From contig JARLGI010000119.1 of the NCBI GenBank assembly GCA_031296115.1, positions 57,006 through 121,005 on the forward strand: a stretch of 64,000 bases of DNA, read 5' to 3'. The stretch comes from Acidobacteriota bacterium (GTDB taxonomy: Bacteria > Acidobacteriota > Terriglobia > Terriglobales > Acidobacteriaceae). Below the pieces are notes generated by a model. That model ran no database searches and had not been told where the DNA came from. It saw only the letters and a program-made list of their open reading frames with translations. The position numbers were made by a program, and so were the translations under genes. Below, one piece after another: positions 17,260 to 27,743 of the stretch (the stretch's first letter is position 1; each line of letters begins with the position of its first letter).

Positions 17260-17945
17260 TTAAGTAAGCAGGCTCGGTTGCCCCACCCACAACCGATTCA
17301 TGAGCCGCACCGCCAGGCTCGGGTAGCCCCGCCCCGCCAGCTTCTCCTGGGCCTCGAGATAGGGGGCGACATAGCGCAGCTTGTCAGGCAACACAACGTA
17401 GATTCGGTGCAGCCATCGCAAGGCACGATCCACAGACCGCCTTTGCCGCTCACCGCAGGCGAGCTGGAACTCCTCGCGAAACCGCGGAGGAAGCAACTGC
17501 GCCGTCAGGGCGCGGTACCACGCTGGAATGCGCAGCCATGAGCCGGCGCCGGTCAGTACCTGCTGTGCGATGTGCCGCGCAGCGAGGCCTACGCCCAGCA
17601 CATCCGAGTGAAGCATCGTCTCCATGTACTGCTGAAACGCGTGCCAGTTTGCAGGCAGGTCTTCCGGCGCCAACCCAAGAAAGCCTGCGCTAATCCGGCT
17701 CTCGGCGTAATACTGCTCGCGCTCCTCGGCTGTTAGCGCCGGCAGCACCAGTCCGTACGCCTGGACGGTGCTGTCGATCAAGGTTGCCCACACCCACTGC
17801 AGCGCCGCGGCATCGTTGGCTTCGTAGCGCGAACCCCGCGCATGGCAGCCAATGCTTTCGGGCAGGGCGCCGCCGATGCAGTTGTCTCGACACCTCAGCC
17901 GCCTGTTCGACCGAGCCGAAGGACACGGTGAACATCCCGTGTGCG
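17260..17945 (-). pseudogene. Decayed DUF2236 (MpaB-type oxygenase) gene
   Basis: The downstream frame (from about 17880 to 17260) contains GCHARGSRYEAND, ALQWVWATLIDSTVQAYG, EEREQYYAESR and LPANWHAFQQYMETML. This is the central and C-terminal part of the DUF2236/MpaB oxygenase family, a haem-binding oxygenase group. The preceding part, MFTVSFGSVEQAAEVSRQLH, is in another frame, and the two join at about 17875 with missing sequence. The usual N-terminal region (GGPRALLMQxAHP and later His motif) is absent. I read this as a truncated and frameshifted remnant, not an active enzyme. Confidence 0.75.
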
Positions 17946-18052
17946 GTTATCCCCACATTTCCCTCCCCACCCCGTGCCCAAAGGGTTAACATACATCCGG
18001 CCAATCGGTCACGTTCCGGGGTGATAGCAGTCACAGCCAAGCTGCCAATTTG

Positions 18053-18075
18053 GGAATCAAATAGGACAGGATTCC
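18053..18075. promoter_or_regulatory. Inverted repeat upstream of gdhA
   Basis: GGAATC (18053-18058) and GATTCC (18070-18075) are separated by 11 bp, about 90 bp upstream of the gdhA start. This is a possible regulator site; no regulator is identified. Confidence 0.3.
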
Positions 18076-18147
18076 AATTAACCGTTCGCGCAATTTCCTG
18101 TGACGAACATTTCGTTATCCATATCGTCCATTAAGAAAGAGCCATAA

Positions 18148-19566
<1,419 letters not shown>

Positions 19567-19573
19567 TTCGCGC

Positions 19574-19645
19574 AGGTAGTGCGGGCCTTTAGGCCCGCGT
19601 TATCGCCTCGGACAATGCACACGGGGCTTTAGCCCCGGCCTGGAT
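19574..19645. repeat. REP pair downstream of gdhA
   Basis: Two family-B palindromes: GCGGGCCTTTAGGCCCGC at about 19582-19599 and GGGGCTTTAGCCCC at about 19623-19636. This is the same core as the repeats flanking the transposase at 20789. Confidence 0.75.
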
Positions 19646-19661
19646 GAGATGAAGTGATTAA

Positions 19662-19693
19662 GCGGGGTGGAGCCATCCGCCCCGCGTTTTCTT
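19662..19693 (+). terminator. Terminator after gdhA
   Basis: A 10-bp stem GCGGGGTGGA (19662-19671) pairs with TCCGCCCCGC (19676-19685) with one G-T pair and loop GCCA. GTTTTCTT follows. Confidence 0.75.
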
Positions 19694-19838
19694 GCGCGCG
19701 ATATCCAGCGGCAAAAGGCTAACTGCATTAGGTTCTTCCCTTCACGCGGACAACAAACTTACGAGACCAGTTTCGGGAAGTGTTGTAACATGCTCGCCTA
19801 GACGTAACCCAGAAGTTCACCCCTAGTCTACGGACTGC

Positions 19839-20162
19839 GTGGGGCAGTCCGTCAGAAGAGCCCTCGCCCAAAACGCGAGCCTCGGAGGCAAGATGCGAAC
19901 CAAGGGTGGGACCGGAGTGTTGTCGGTAGACGGCAAGGAAGTCGCACGCAAGACGATTCCACATACCATTCCACTGCTGATGTCGATCGACGAGACCTTC
20001 GACATCGGCCTCGATACTCGTTCACCGGTGGACTTCAGCTACGAAGTGCCGTTCGCCTTTACCGGGACGATCGACAAGTTGAACTACAAGCTCGGGCCGT
20101 CGCAGATGACGGCAGAAGAGCAACAGAAGGCGGCGGACTTCCTCGCCCGGGTAACGGACTAG
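19839..20162 (+). pseudogene. C-terminal remnant of an arylsulfatase
   Basis: A 107-residue frame whose text (GGTGVLSVDGKEVARKTIPHTIPLLMSIDETFDIGLDTRSPVD, then YEVPFAFTGTIDKLNYKLGPSQ) corresponds to the C-terminal beta-domain of arylsulfatases. The large catalytic domain with the C-x-P-x-R formylglycine motif is missing: nothing resembling it lies upstream as far as gdhA. The open start is probably coincidental. I treat it as a decayed gene end, although a short expressed protein cannot be excluded. Confidence 0.7.
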
Positions 20163-20224
20163 GCGCGTCGGACGAACCGGGTGCAATGGGTCCAAACAAG
20201 AGTGCTGTCGGTGCAGGGTAACCG

Positions 20225-20602
20225 ATGAAAACCAAAATGCTGGTAACACTGTCCGCGGCGATCGAGGCGGCGACCGGGATCGCCTTGGTCGCCGTCCCTG
20301 AACTTGTTGCCCGCGTGCTTTTAGCGGCAGAGCTGACCCCGAGCGGCACGGCTGTCGCCCGGTTGACCGGGATCGCGCTGCTGTCGTTAGGTGTGGCGTG
20401 CCGTCCGGGCGCGGAAGAGGTCAGCACTGCCGCCACCCGGGCGCTGTTCGTCTACAACCTGCTCGCAGCGCTTTACCTTGCCTATCTCAGAGTTGGCGCA
20501 GGCTTCGACGGCTTCCTGCTATGGCCGGCGGCTGCCCTGCACGCAGTGCTGGCGCTCCTATTCATCCGCCCGACTTTCGCGACGACTCGGTCTGCGATGT
20601 GA
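20225..20602 (+). CDS. Small four-helix membrane protein
   Basis: A 125-residue hydrophobic protein with about four transmembrane segments: residues 5-27, 42-60, 70-90 and 98-116. AGGG lies 6 nt before the ATG. It resembles small uncharacterised membrane proteins common in soil bacteria. No charged or catalytic motif is visible. It follows the sulfatase remnant by 62 bp, and no functional link can be drawn. Confidence 0.7.
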   Translation: MKTKMLVTLSAAIEAATGIALVAVPELVARVLLAAELTPSGTAVARLTGIALLSLGVACRPGAEEVSTAATRALFVYNLLAALYLAYLRVGAGFDGFLLWPAAALHAVLALLFIRPTFATTRSAM

Positions 20603-20719
20603 GTAGCGTTCTCCCAGACCTCAGCATCGTAGGGTCAGAACCTCAGGTGACGCAGTTACATTCAACGGTGACAAATTCCCTCGGAAGTTGCGCGCGGCAG
20701 ACGTAGAATCGCGAGGGTG

Positions 20720-20783
20720 GAAGCGCCGGGCTTTAGCCCGGCGAACAAGGCAGAAAGACTCGCGGGGCTTTAGCCCTGGGGTG
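20720..20783. repeat. REP pair upstream of the RAYT transposase
   Basis: CGCCGGGCTTTAGCCCGGCG at about 20724-20743 and GCGGGGCTTTAGCCCTGGGG at about 20762-20781. The tail GTGGAG of the second palindrome acts as the Shine-Dalgarno region of the transposase. Confidence 0.85.
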
Positions 20784-20788
20784 GAGAA

Positions 20789-21283
20789 ATGTCACTCGCG
20801 CCGCAGGAAATCCATACCTTTTTCGTAACCGCAATCACCTGGCAGCGACGATCGCTCTTCCGCGCCGCGCCGATGGCAGAACTTTTCCTGGACACGCTCT
20901 TTCGCTACCGCACTCAGGGAAAATTCCTGTCATACGAATTCGTCCTGATGCCTGACAACTTTCACCTGCTGCTGACCCCTGCGCACGAGGTTTCACTGGA
21001 GAAAGCGATGCAACTTGTGAAAGAGGGGTTCTCCTTCCGCGTTAAGAGAGAGATGGCTTCGAGTCTGGAGATTTGGCAGGCAGGATTTACTGAGCATCGA
21101 ATCCCTGATTGGCAGGACTTTCAGCATCATGCAACTTACATCCGCGAGAATCCCGTGCGTGCACACCTTGCCGAGAGTTCGTCCGGCTATCCGTCTAGTT
21201 TCGCAGCACAGGGATTCGAGATGGATCCAGCACCTCCGTGGCTAAAGCCACAAACCATAATGACGCCGATCTCGCCGGGCTAA
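20789..21283 (+). CDS. REP-associated tyrosine transposase (Y1, IS200-like)
   Basis: This is a single-domain HUH/Y1 transposase of the RAYT class (164 residues), the group thought to mobilise REP palindromes. The N-terminal IHTFFVTAITWQRRSLFR and central FVLMPDNFHLLLTP are typical, followed by EKAMQLVKEGFSFR, IWQAGFTEHRIPDWQDF and YIRENPVRAHL, which carries the catalytic Tyr. The metal-binding HUH motif is usually H-x-H (MPDHFHLL in close relatives); here the first His is Asn. Activity is therefore doubtful. REP palindromes of matching sequence flank it on both sides, and the downstream one lies within and just after the 3' end. Confidence 0.9.
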   Translation: MSLAPQEIHTFFVTAITWQRRSLFRAAPMAELFLDTLFRYRTQGKFLSYEFVLMPDNFHLLLTPAHEVSLEKAMQLVKEGFSFRVKREMASSLEIWQAGFTEHRIPDWQDFQHHATYIRENPVRAHLAESSSGYPSSFAAQGFEMDPAPPWLKPQTIMTPISPG

Positions 21284-21300
21284 AGCCCGACGCTTCCACC
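21236..21300. repeat. REP pair at the 3' end of the RAYT transposase
   Basis: GTGGCTAAAGCCAC at about 21238-21251 and CGCCGGGCTAAAGCCCGACG at about 21272-21291. They are inverted relative to the upstream pair and include the last codons of the transposase gene. Confidence 0.85.
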
Positions 21301-21382
21301 TTGTGGAAACCCGAAGGAGCCGAAGCGAAAAGCGAAAAGCGAAAAATCGAAAAGCGAATAACGAAGAGCCAAGAGCCAAGCA

Positions 21383-24364
21383 ATGACCACTACCCGCCCC
21401 ATTCACGACGCGCCTCAGGCCGAACGCCCCTTCGAGGGCTTCGAGAACCTGATGCCCTTCCGCGTCAACGACATCCTCCTGGTCTCCAGCCTGTACGACT
21501 CCTTCATCCTGCGCGAGGACGGCCACCTCAACGAGCTGCTCATTCACGAGTCGCTCGAGCTCGACCTGCACCAGGGCGCCGGCTTGACGCACGTCCACAG
21601 CGGCGCGGAAGCGGTTCGTCTGGCGCGGGAACAGCCGCGCTTCAACCTCATCGTCGCCAATCTGCAGATCGTGGACATGGACGCCGCGCAACTGGCGGCC
21701 GAGATCAAGGCCGCCGGGCTCGATGTACCCGTGGTGGTGCTGGCCTACGATTACCGCGAGATCAAGAACTTCATGGCGCGCAATCCGCAAACCGGCATCG
21801 AGCGCATCTTCCTTTGGCAAGGCAATGCCCGCATCCTCATCTCGATCGTCAAGTACATCGAGGACAAGCGCAACGTCGAGCACGACACCGAGGCCATGGA
21901 CGTGCCGGTCATCCTAGTCGTCGAAGACGACATCCGGTACTACTCACTGTTCTTGCCCGTCATCTACACCGAGCTGATCAGCCAGTCGCGGCGGCTGCTG
22001 AGTGAAGGCCTTAACGTGGCGCACAAGCTGGTGCGCATGCGCGCGCGCCCCAAGATCCTGCTCGCCTCGGACTATGAGGACGCAGCGAAGCAGGCCGTCC
22101 TCTATCGCGAAAACCTGTTGGCTGTGGTATCGGACATCGAGTTTCCGCGCGGCACCGAGTTCCCGCCCGAGGCTGGTTTCGAGCTGGCGCGCATGGTCCG
22201 CGGCATCGTGCCGGACGTGCCTATCGTGCTGCAATCCAGCCGCACTGAGTTCATGCAGCGCGCCTACGACGAGGGGTTCGGCTTCCTGCAGAAGCGCTCG
22301 CCGACGCTGCTGGGCGATCTGCGCCGCATTCTGGTGGACGAAGTTGGCTTCGGTGACTTCGTCTTTCGCTTTGCCGACGGCAAGACGGAGGTCGGCCGCG
22401 CCAGCAACCTCAATGAGCTGGAGGCGCAACTGGCGATCGTCCCGGCGGAGAGCATCGAGTACCACGCGCAGCGCAATCACTTCTCGCGCTGGCTGATGGC
22501 GCGCACCGAGTTTGTTCTGGCGCAGAAACTGCGGCCGCGCAAATTCTCCGATTTCGTGGACACCGAGCACCTCCGCCGCGACCTCATCGCCTCCATCGCC
22601 GAATACCGCCGCGAGCAGAGCCAGGCGCTCATTGGCGAATTCAATCCCGCTGCCTTCTCGCCGGAGGAGCCGTTCTTTCTCCAGGTCGGCGGCGGCTCGC
22701 TGGGCGGTAAGGCGCGTGGACTGGCCTTCATCCGCCACCTGCTGCACCAGCGGCGCATCGCGCGGCGCTATGACGGCATACGCATCGGGGTGCCCGCGAC
22801 GCTGGTCTTCACGACCGACATCTTCGACGACTTCCTCCGCGAGAACGATCTGCTAGAGCTGGCGCTGCACGGAACCGACGACGCCGAGATCGAGCGCCGT
22901 TTTCTTGCCGCCCCGCTGCCGCTCGACTTGATCGATAAGCTGCTGGGATTTCTCCAGGAAGTCCACTATCCGCTGGCCGTGCGCTCTTCCAGCCTCCTGG
23001 AGGACTCGCAGTATCAGCCGTTCTCCGGCGTGTACGAAACCTACATGCTGGCCAACCAGGATCCGGACATTCAGCCGCGGCTGGAAGAGCTGACCGAGGC
23101 GATCAAACTGGTTTACGCTTCCACCTTCAGCCAGCACGCGAAAGTTTATGTGCGCGCCACGCCCTATCGTTTGGAAGAAGAGAAGATGGCGGTGGTGATT
23201 CAGCAGGTCGTCGGCGCGCCGCACGGCGGGCGCTTTTATCCTGACTTCTCCGGCGTGGTTCGTTCGCGTAACTTCTATCCTCATCCGCCGATGCGCGTGG
23301 AAGACGGATTCGCCGCGGTCGCTCTGGGACTGGGACGCGCCGTGGTCGGCGGAGGCAAGTGCCTGAACTTCAGCCCGCGTCATCCGCGGCACCTGGTGCA
23401 GTTCTCGTCGGTTGAGGACATCCTGGCCAACTCGCAGTCTGAGTTCTGGGCGCTCGATCTGCACCACGCGGTGCATCCCGACAACCCTGCTGCCGATTTG
23501 CGCGAAGTCCCGTTCCGCCTCAATGTCGCAGAAGCGGACGGCACGCTGCGAATGGTCGCCTCGACCTACTCGAGCGATAATCACGCCGTGTACGACGGCC
23601 TCAGCCGGCCCGGCACACGCATCGTCAGCTTCGCGCCCATTCTGAAGCACGGCCTGTTTCCCCTGCCCGGGATTCTCGACCAGCTCATGCGCCTGGGCGA
23701 GGAAGCGCTCGGACGTCCGGTGGAGATCGAGTTCGCCGTCCGCCTGCCGCAGCGTCCTGATGAACCCGCGGAATTCGGCTTTCTCCAACTACGGCCGCTG
23801 GTGATGTCGCGCGAAGGCGAAGAGATCCGCATCGACGAGGTCGAGCCTGCGCGGCTGATTTGTCAGAGCTCGCAGGCGCTCGGACACGGCCGCTTGCAGG
23901 ACATCCACGATCTCGTGGTCGTGGACTTCCACCGCTTCGAGCGCGCCCAGAGCTACGAGGTGGCGCAGAGCGTCGCCCACTTCAACGCCCAGCTCAACGA
24001 CGCCGGCAGACCGTATCTGCTGATCGGCGTCGGGCGCTGGGGCTCGAACGAACCATGGCTCGGCATTCCCGTTGCGTGGGACCAGATTTCCGGCGCGCGT
24101 GTCATCGTCGAGTCCGGCTTCCGCGACTTTCGCGTTACCCCGTCGCAGGGCAGCCACTTCTTCCAGAACCTCACCGCGTTCCAGGTCGGCTACTTCACCG
24201 TGAATCCCGACGCCGGCGAAGGCTTCGTTGACTGGGAATGGCTCGCCGCGCAACCCGCCGTCGAGGAGAACGGCTGCGTGCGGCACCTGCAGTTTGGCCC
24301 GGCGTTATTAGTGGTTATGAACGGCAAAACCAGCCAAGGCCTGATCTTCAAGCCGGCGGAGTGA
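21383..24364 (+). CDS. Tandem receiver domains fused to a PPDK-type ATP-binding domain
   Basis: 993 residues. Region 28-165 looks like a response-regulator fold lacking the acidic residues (VANLQ in place of the phospho-Asp). Region 175-320 is a second receiver with E181/D182/D183, phospho-acceptor D251 (VVSDIEF), S285 and K304, so it may be phosphorylated. Residues about 430-830 match the pyruvate phosphate dikinase/PEP synthase N-terminal ATP-grasp: GGGSLGGKARGLAF, then AVRSSSLLEDSQYQPFSGVYETY. The mobile phosphohistidine domain and the PEP/pyruvate TIM barrel are absent. It is thus unlikely to be a complete dikinase. It may be a phosphorylation-responsive ATP-dependent phosphotransferase or regulator. 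It stands alone, with repeats on both sides. Confidence 0.85.
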   Translation: MTTTRPIHDAPQAERPFEGFENLMPFRVNDILLVSSLYDSFILREDGHLNELLIHESLELDLHQGAGLTHVHSGAEAVRLAREQPRFNLIVANLQIVDMDAAQLAAEIKAAGLDVPVVVLAYDYREIKNFMARNPQTGIERIFLWQGNARILISIVKYIEDKRNVEHDTEAMDVPVILVVEDDIRYYSLFLPVIYTELISQSRRLLSEGLNVAHKLVRMRARPKILLASDYEDAAKQAVLYRENLLAVVSDIEFPRGTEFPPEAGFELARMVRGIVPDVPIVLQSSRTEFMQRAYDEGFGFLQKRSPTLLGDLRRILVDEVGFGDFVFRFADGKTEVGRASNLNELEAQLAIVPAESIEYHAQRNHFSRWLMARTEFVLAQKLRPRKFSDFVDTEHLRRDLIASIAEYRREQSQALIGEFNPAAFSPEEPFFLQVGGGSLGGKARGLAFIRHLLHQRRIARRYDGIRIGVPATLVFTTDIFDDFLRENDLLELALHGTDDAEIERRFLAAPLPLDLIDKLLGFLQEVHYPLAVRSSSLLEDSQYQPFSGVYETYMLANQDPDIQPRLEELTEAIKLVYASTFSQHAKVYVRATPYRLEEEKMAVVIQQVVGAPHGGRFYPDFSGVVRSRNFYPHPPMRVEDGFAAVALGLGRAVVGGGKCLNFSPRHPRHLVQFSSVEDILANSQSEFWALDLHHAVHPDNPAADLREVPFRLNVAEADGTLRMVASTYSSDNHAVYDGLSRPGTRIVSFAPILKHGLFPLPGILDQLMRLGEEALGRPVEIEFAVRLPQRPDEPAEFGFLQLRPLVMSREGEEIRIDEVEPARLICQSSQALGHGRLQDIHDLVVVDFHRFERAQSYEVAQSVAHFNAQLNDAGRPYLLIGVGRWGSNEPWLGIPVAWDQISGARVIVESGFRDFRVTPSQGSHFFQNLTAFQVGYFTVNPDAGEGFVDWEWLAAQPAVEENGCVRHLQFGPALLVVMNGKTSQGLIFKPAE

Positions 24365-25043
24365 AGGCTCAAGCGAGGAGTCGAAGGGCCCCTATGCCTG
24401 CCGCGATCTTTGTGCCGCCGCTCCGCGGCTCGCCGGAAGGGGTCAATTTCACCGCGGGCTAGCGCCCACGGCTAACCCAAATGGCGCCCTTCGGGCTCGA
24501 GTTTTACCAGTGCAACAGTTCCCGCCTTGCGAACCGACAACCGACAACCAGCAACTGGGAACTGATTCTGTCATCCTGAGCGACGAGCGCAGCGAGGAGT
24601 CGAAGGACCCCTATTCCTCTCTCCGCGGGCTTTGTTTGGGCGCTTCAATTCCCGCCGAAATGTCAGGCTTTGGATGTCTGTCGTAAGCGAGCCAACGGAT
24701 GCATAGCTCAGGTGAAGGAACCGCAGACATCCAGCCGCACATCCAGGGTTCCTATTACGCGCCGGTTTTGCGCGTAATGGGTGGATGGGCGGCGGCATTG
24801 CTGTTAGCTCCGGGCGTAAGCCCGGGGTAAGCGTGGAAAATCACCCGGAGTCCCTTCAGGGGCGGCACATCTGGATCGATGGACCCAACGCCACGATAGG
24901 GGCCCTTCGCCTCGCGGCAAGGGCGGCCGCTCGTTCAGCTTCGTCGTCAAAGCGCCATGGCGGCGAGTCCGCGAGAATTCCCGCTTCCCCCACAAACTCC
25001 ACGGCCTATAATGTGCAAGTCACTCACTGCATCAAGGACCCCC
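24365..25043. repeat. Intergenic mosaic of several dispersed repeats
   Basis: These 679 bp have no credible gene. They contain family-D pieces (GAGGAGTCGAAGGGCCCCTAT at about 24375 and TGTCATCCTGAGCGACGAGC...GTCGAAGGACCCCTAT at about 24569-24613) and family-C heptads (CCGACAACCGACAACC near 24534). They also contain family-B palindromes (CCGCGGGCTAGCGCCCACGG near 24452, CCGGGCGTAAGCCCGGGG near 24811) and a 9-bp inverted repeat ATTACGCGC/GCGCGTAAT at 24754-24778. The parB promoter closes the region (TATAAT at about 25005-25013). Confidence 0.65.
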
Positions 25044-25937
25044 ATGACCGAAAAGCGCAAAGCTCTGGGCCGCGGGCTGGAGTCGTTGCTCCCGCCGCGG
25101 CTGATTCCCAGCATGCCGCTCATCCCGGGCGGCGGCACGGTCACGCCCGCCGGCTCCATCCTCGAGATACCGCTCGACGACCTCGACCCCAATCCCTACC
25201 AGTCGCGCACCGCGCTCGACCAGCACGCGCTCGACGAGCTCTGCGAGTCCATCGCCGCCGTGGGCGTAGTGGAGCCCATCATCGTGCGGCCCACGGGCAA
25301 CGGGCGCTACCAGATCATCGCCGGCGAGCGCCGGGTCAAGGCCTCGTACATGTGCGAGAAGGACAAGATTCCCGCGGTGGTGCGCCAGGTCTCCGACCAG
25401 CTCGCCATGGAGATGACCATCGTCGAGAACCTGCTGCGCGAGGACGTCAATGCCATGGACACCGCGCACGCTTTCCAGCGGCTGTCACAGGAGTTCAAGC
25501 TGACGCAGGAGGAAATCGCCGTGCGCACTGGCAAGGACCGCGCTTCGGTGGCCAACTTCCTGCGCCTGCTGAAGCTGCCGCTGGAAGTGCAGAAGTTGCT
25601 GCGCGACGACAAGATCAGCTTTGGTCACGCCAAGGTGCTGCTGTCGCTGCCTGCACATTCGCCCGCGGTGGTGGTGGATGTGGCGCGGCAGGCGGTGAAT
25701 CTCTCGGTGCGGCAGACGGAGAAACTGGTGGAAGAGGCCATGCGTCCGGGCCGCCCGAAGAGCGAGAAGAAGGAGCGCGAGGTGGACGCCAACGTCCGCG
25801 AGGCCGAGCAGCAATTGCAGCGTGCTCTCGGCGTGCGCGTCACCATCAACGACCACAACGGCCAGGGCCGCATCGTGCTGGAGTACACCTCGCTGGAGGA
25901 CTTCGACCGCGTCGTCGCGGCGCTCAGCGAAGGGTGA
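25044..25937 (+). CDS. parB: Chromosome partitioning protein ParB
   Basis: ParB is a CTP-dependent clamp that loads at parS and spreads to organise origin segregation with ParA. The 297 residues begin KRKALGRGLESLLP, the ParA-stimulating N-terminus. The ParB/Srx domain covers about 40-130, with GRYQIIAGERRVKAS (CTPase motif region) and ENLLREDVNAMD. A helix-turn-helix (EEIAVRTGKDRASVANFLRLLKLP) follows, then a C-terminal dimerisation domain. AAGGA 5 nt before the ATG and TATAAT about 30 nt upstream support the start. parA lies 4.3 kb away on the opposite strand, which is unusual. Confidence 0.96.
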   Translation: MTEKRKALGRGLESLLPPRLIPSMPLIPGGGTVTPAGSILEIPLDDLDPNPYQSRTALDQHALDELCESIAAVGVVEPIIVRPTGNGRYQIIAGERRVKASYMCEKDKIPAVVRQVSDQLAMEMTIVENLLREDVNAMDTAHAFQRLSQEFKLTQEEIAVRTGKDRASVANFLRLLKLPLEVQKLLRDDKISFGHAKVLLSLPAHSPAVVVDVARQAVNLSVRQTEKLVEEAMRPGRPKSEKKEREVDANVREAEQQLQRALGVRVTINDHNGQGRIVLEYTSLEDFDRVVAALSEG

Positions 25938-26073
25938 CGGTTGCGCCTCAGAACCTGTGCGTTTTTGCTGGCGGGGCCCAAATTCCGTCTTAATTTGATA
26001 GAGAATTCCTGTCCGCGCTCTGCTAGAATTTCCTCCTCCCAAGTCAAGTCAGGACTTCCGCAGCGAGGAAAAA

Positions 26074-27687
26074 ATGCGCGCTCTCAAGCCCGATTGGAAC
26101 GGCGGCCTTCTGGCGGCGGTGCTCGCGTGTGCCATAGGCGCGGCCGGGCAAACCGAGACGGCGAAGCTTACCGACATCAGCAGTGGGATCAGTCGTGCAA
26201 TGCCCCACAGTGTCAGCGATGGCCCTGCGCCAGCGGTGAGCGGCGTCGCCACCGCGCCCGCCCCCAATAACTCCAACGACGTGGTGGACGCACCCGACAC
26301 TCGCGATTCCCGCGATACCGCCGCTGCGCCAGACGCTCCTACCTCCGGCAACGCGCTGGTGAAAACGTCACAGCCCGAAACCCGTGCCTCCGAGCGCTTC
26401 CAGTGGAAGCCGGCACTGGGCCAAGCCGTGCTCTATACCGCGGTGATGGACGGCTGGCGCTTTTCCCACGAACCCGGCACCCGTGATGCCACCGGCTACG
26501 GGCCGTGGTTCAACGACTGGATACACTCCATCGGCGAAACCCGCGGTTGGGACGACGGCGATGGCTGGCACGCCAGCTACGTCGGGCATCCATTCGAGGG
26601 CGCCATCTTCGGGTTCATCCAGCAGCAGAACGATCCTCTCTATCGCAAGGTGGAATGGGGCGACGGCCGCGTGTATTGGATGAGCCGCCTGCGCGCGCTG
26701 GCTTTTTCCGCCATCATGAGCACGCAGTGGACGCTGGGGCCGGTGAGCGAGGCCTCGCTCGGCAACGTCCAACTGCACGCCTCCCCGGGCTTCATCGACC
26801 TGGTGAACACCCCGCTGTTGGGAATTGGGGAGATGATGGGCGAGGACATGATCGACCGTTACTTCCTGACCCACGTGGAGAACCACACGGCCAATCCCTG
26901 GTTGATCATGGTGACCCGCAGCCTGGGCAATCCCACGCGCTCGTTTGCGAACATGATGGCATTCAAGCAGCCCTGGCATCGGGAGAACCGTCCCGGCCTG
27001 TTTGGCGAATACCGCGCTGAGCGCAAGCAACTGGTGCGGGAGTACAAGGATGGCGAGATCAGCGCACCCTACGGTCCGCATACCGCCGCCGAGCGCGCGC
27101 TACTTAACAAGGATGTAGAGAACGTTAAGCCGCTGGCGGCCCCCATCGAGCTGAATGCCTACTCGCTATACGAAAGCTTTCTGGGAGGAGGCAGTTGCAT
27201 TGGAGCGGGCGGATCGGGCGCCGCCAGGGTCAATCCCGCCTTCCAGATTGTGGCGGAGGTGAACGGCTGCCTGGTCATCAACATGCCGAAAAACCAGAGC
27301 GGAGACTCGACCATGTTCGGCGTCGGCCCGCGCTGGACGCCGATGGCCACGCACCGCTTCTCGCCGTTTGCCGAGCTGATCTTCGGCGGTCGCAGGATCA
27401 CGCACGAAATCCAGGATCCGGTGAAGAGGAAAACGCTCATCGACGAATGGGCGAAAAACGAGATCCCGCACTTTCCCATGCGCAGCGCCTATGAGGTCGA
27501 ATACCAGGCACTGGGTTTTGCCATGACCGCGAGCGCAGGATTCGACGCCGTCTTCGGACGCGCCTGGGCGTGGCGCGTGCTGGATGTCGGATATTCGCAC
27601 TCCTGGTTGCCGGCGGTCGATCCCATCAACGCGTCGCAAGGCGTGCAGATCCGTTCGGGCCTGGTGCTGCGCATCGGCACCTGGTGA
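26074..27687 (+). CDS. Secreted/outer-membrane protein of unknown function
   Basis: A 537-residue exported protein. A signal peptide (about residues 1-26, ending IGAAGQ) is followed by an Ala/Pro/Asp-rich low-complexity spacer to about 105. A conserved region then includes FNDWIHSIGETRGWDDGDGWHASYVGHPFEGAIFG and VNTPLLGIGEMMGEDMIDRYF. The C-terminal part has alternating hydrophobic strands and ends with an aromatic residue (LVLRIGTW), as in outer-membrane beta-barrels. It recalls DUF3943-like barrels, but I am unsure. GCGAGGAAAAA lies before the ATG. Confidence 0.75.
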   Translation: MRALKPDWNGGLLAAVLACAIGAAGQTETAKLTDISSGISRAMPHSVSDGPAPAVSGVATAPAPNNSNDVVDAPDTRDSRDTAAAPDAPTSGNALVKTSQPETRASERFQWKPALGQAVLYTAVMDGWRFSHEPGTRDATGYGPWFNDWIHSIGETRGWDDGDGWHASYVGHPFEGAIFGFIQQQNDPLYRKVEWGDGRVYWMSRLRALAFSAIMSTQWTLGPVSEASLGNVQLHASPGFIDLVNTPLLGIGEMMGEDMIDRYFLTHVENHTANPWLIMVTRSLGNPTRSFANMMAFKQPWHRENRPGLFGEYRAERKQLVREYKDGEISAPYGPHTAAERALLNKDVENVKPLAAPIELNAYSLYESFLGGGSCIGAGGSGAARVNPAFQIVAEVNGCLVINMPKNQSGDSTMFGVGPRWTPMATHRFSPFAELIFGGRRITHEIQDPVKRKTLIDEWAKNEIPHFPMRSAYEVEYQALGFAMTASAGFDAVFGRAWAWRVLDVGYSHSWLPAVDPINASQGVQIRSGLVLRIGTW

Positions 27688-27743
27688 GCCGCACCCACGG
27701 CGTTCAATTTCGTCACAGGCGTATCGTTATCGATGCAGGAACA

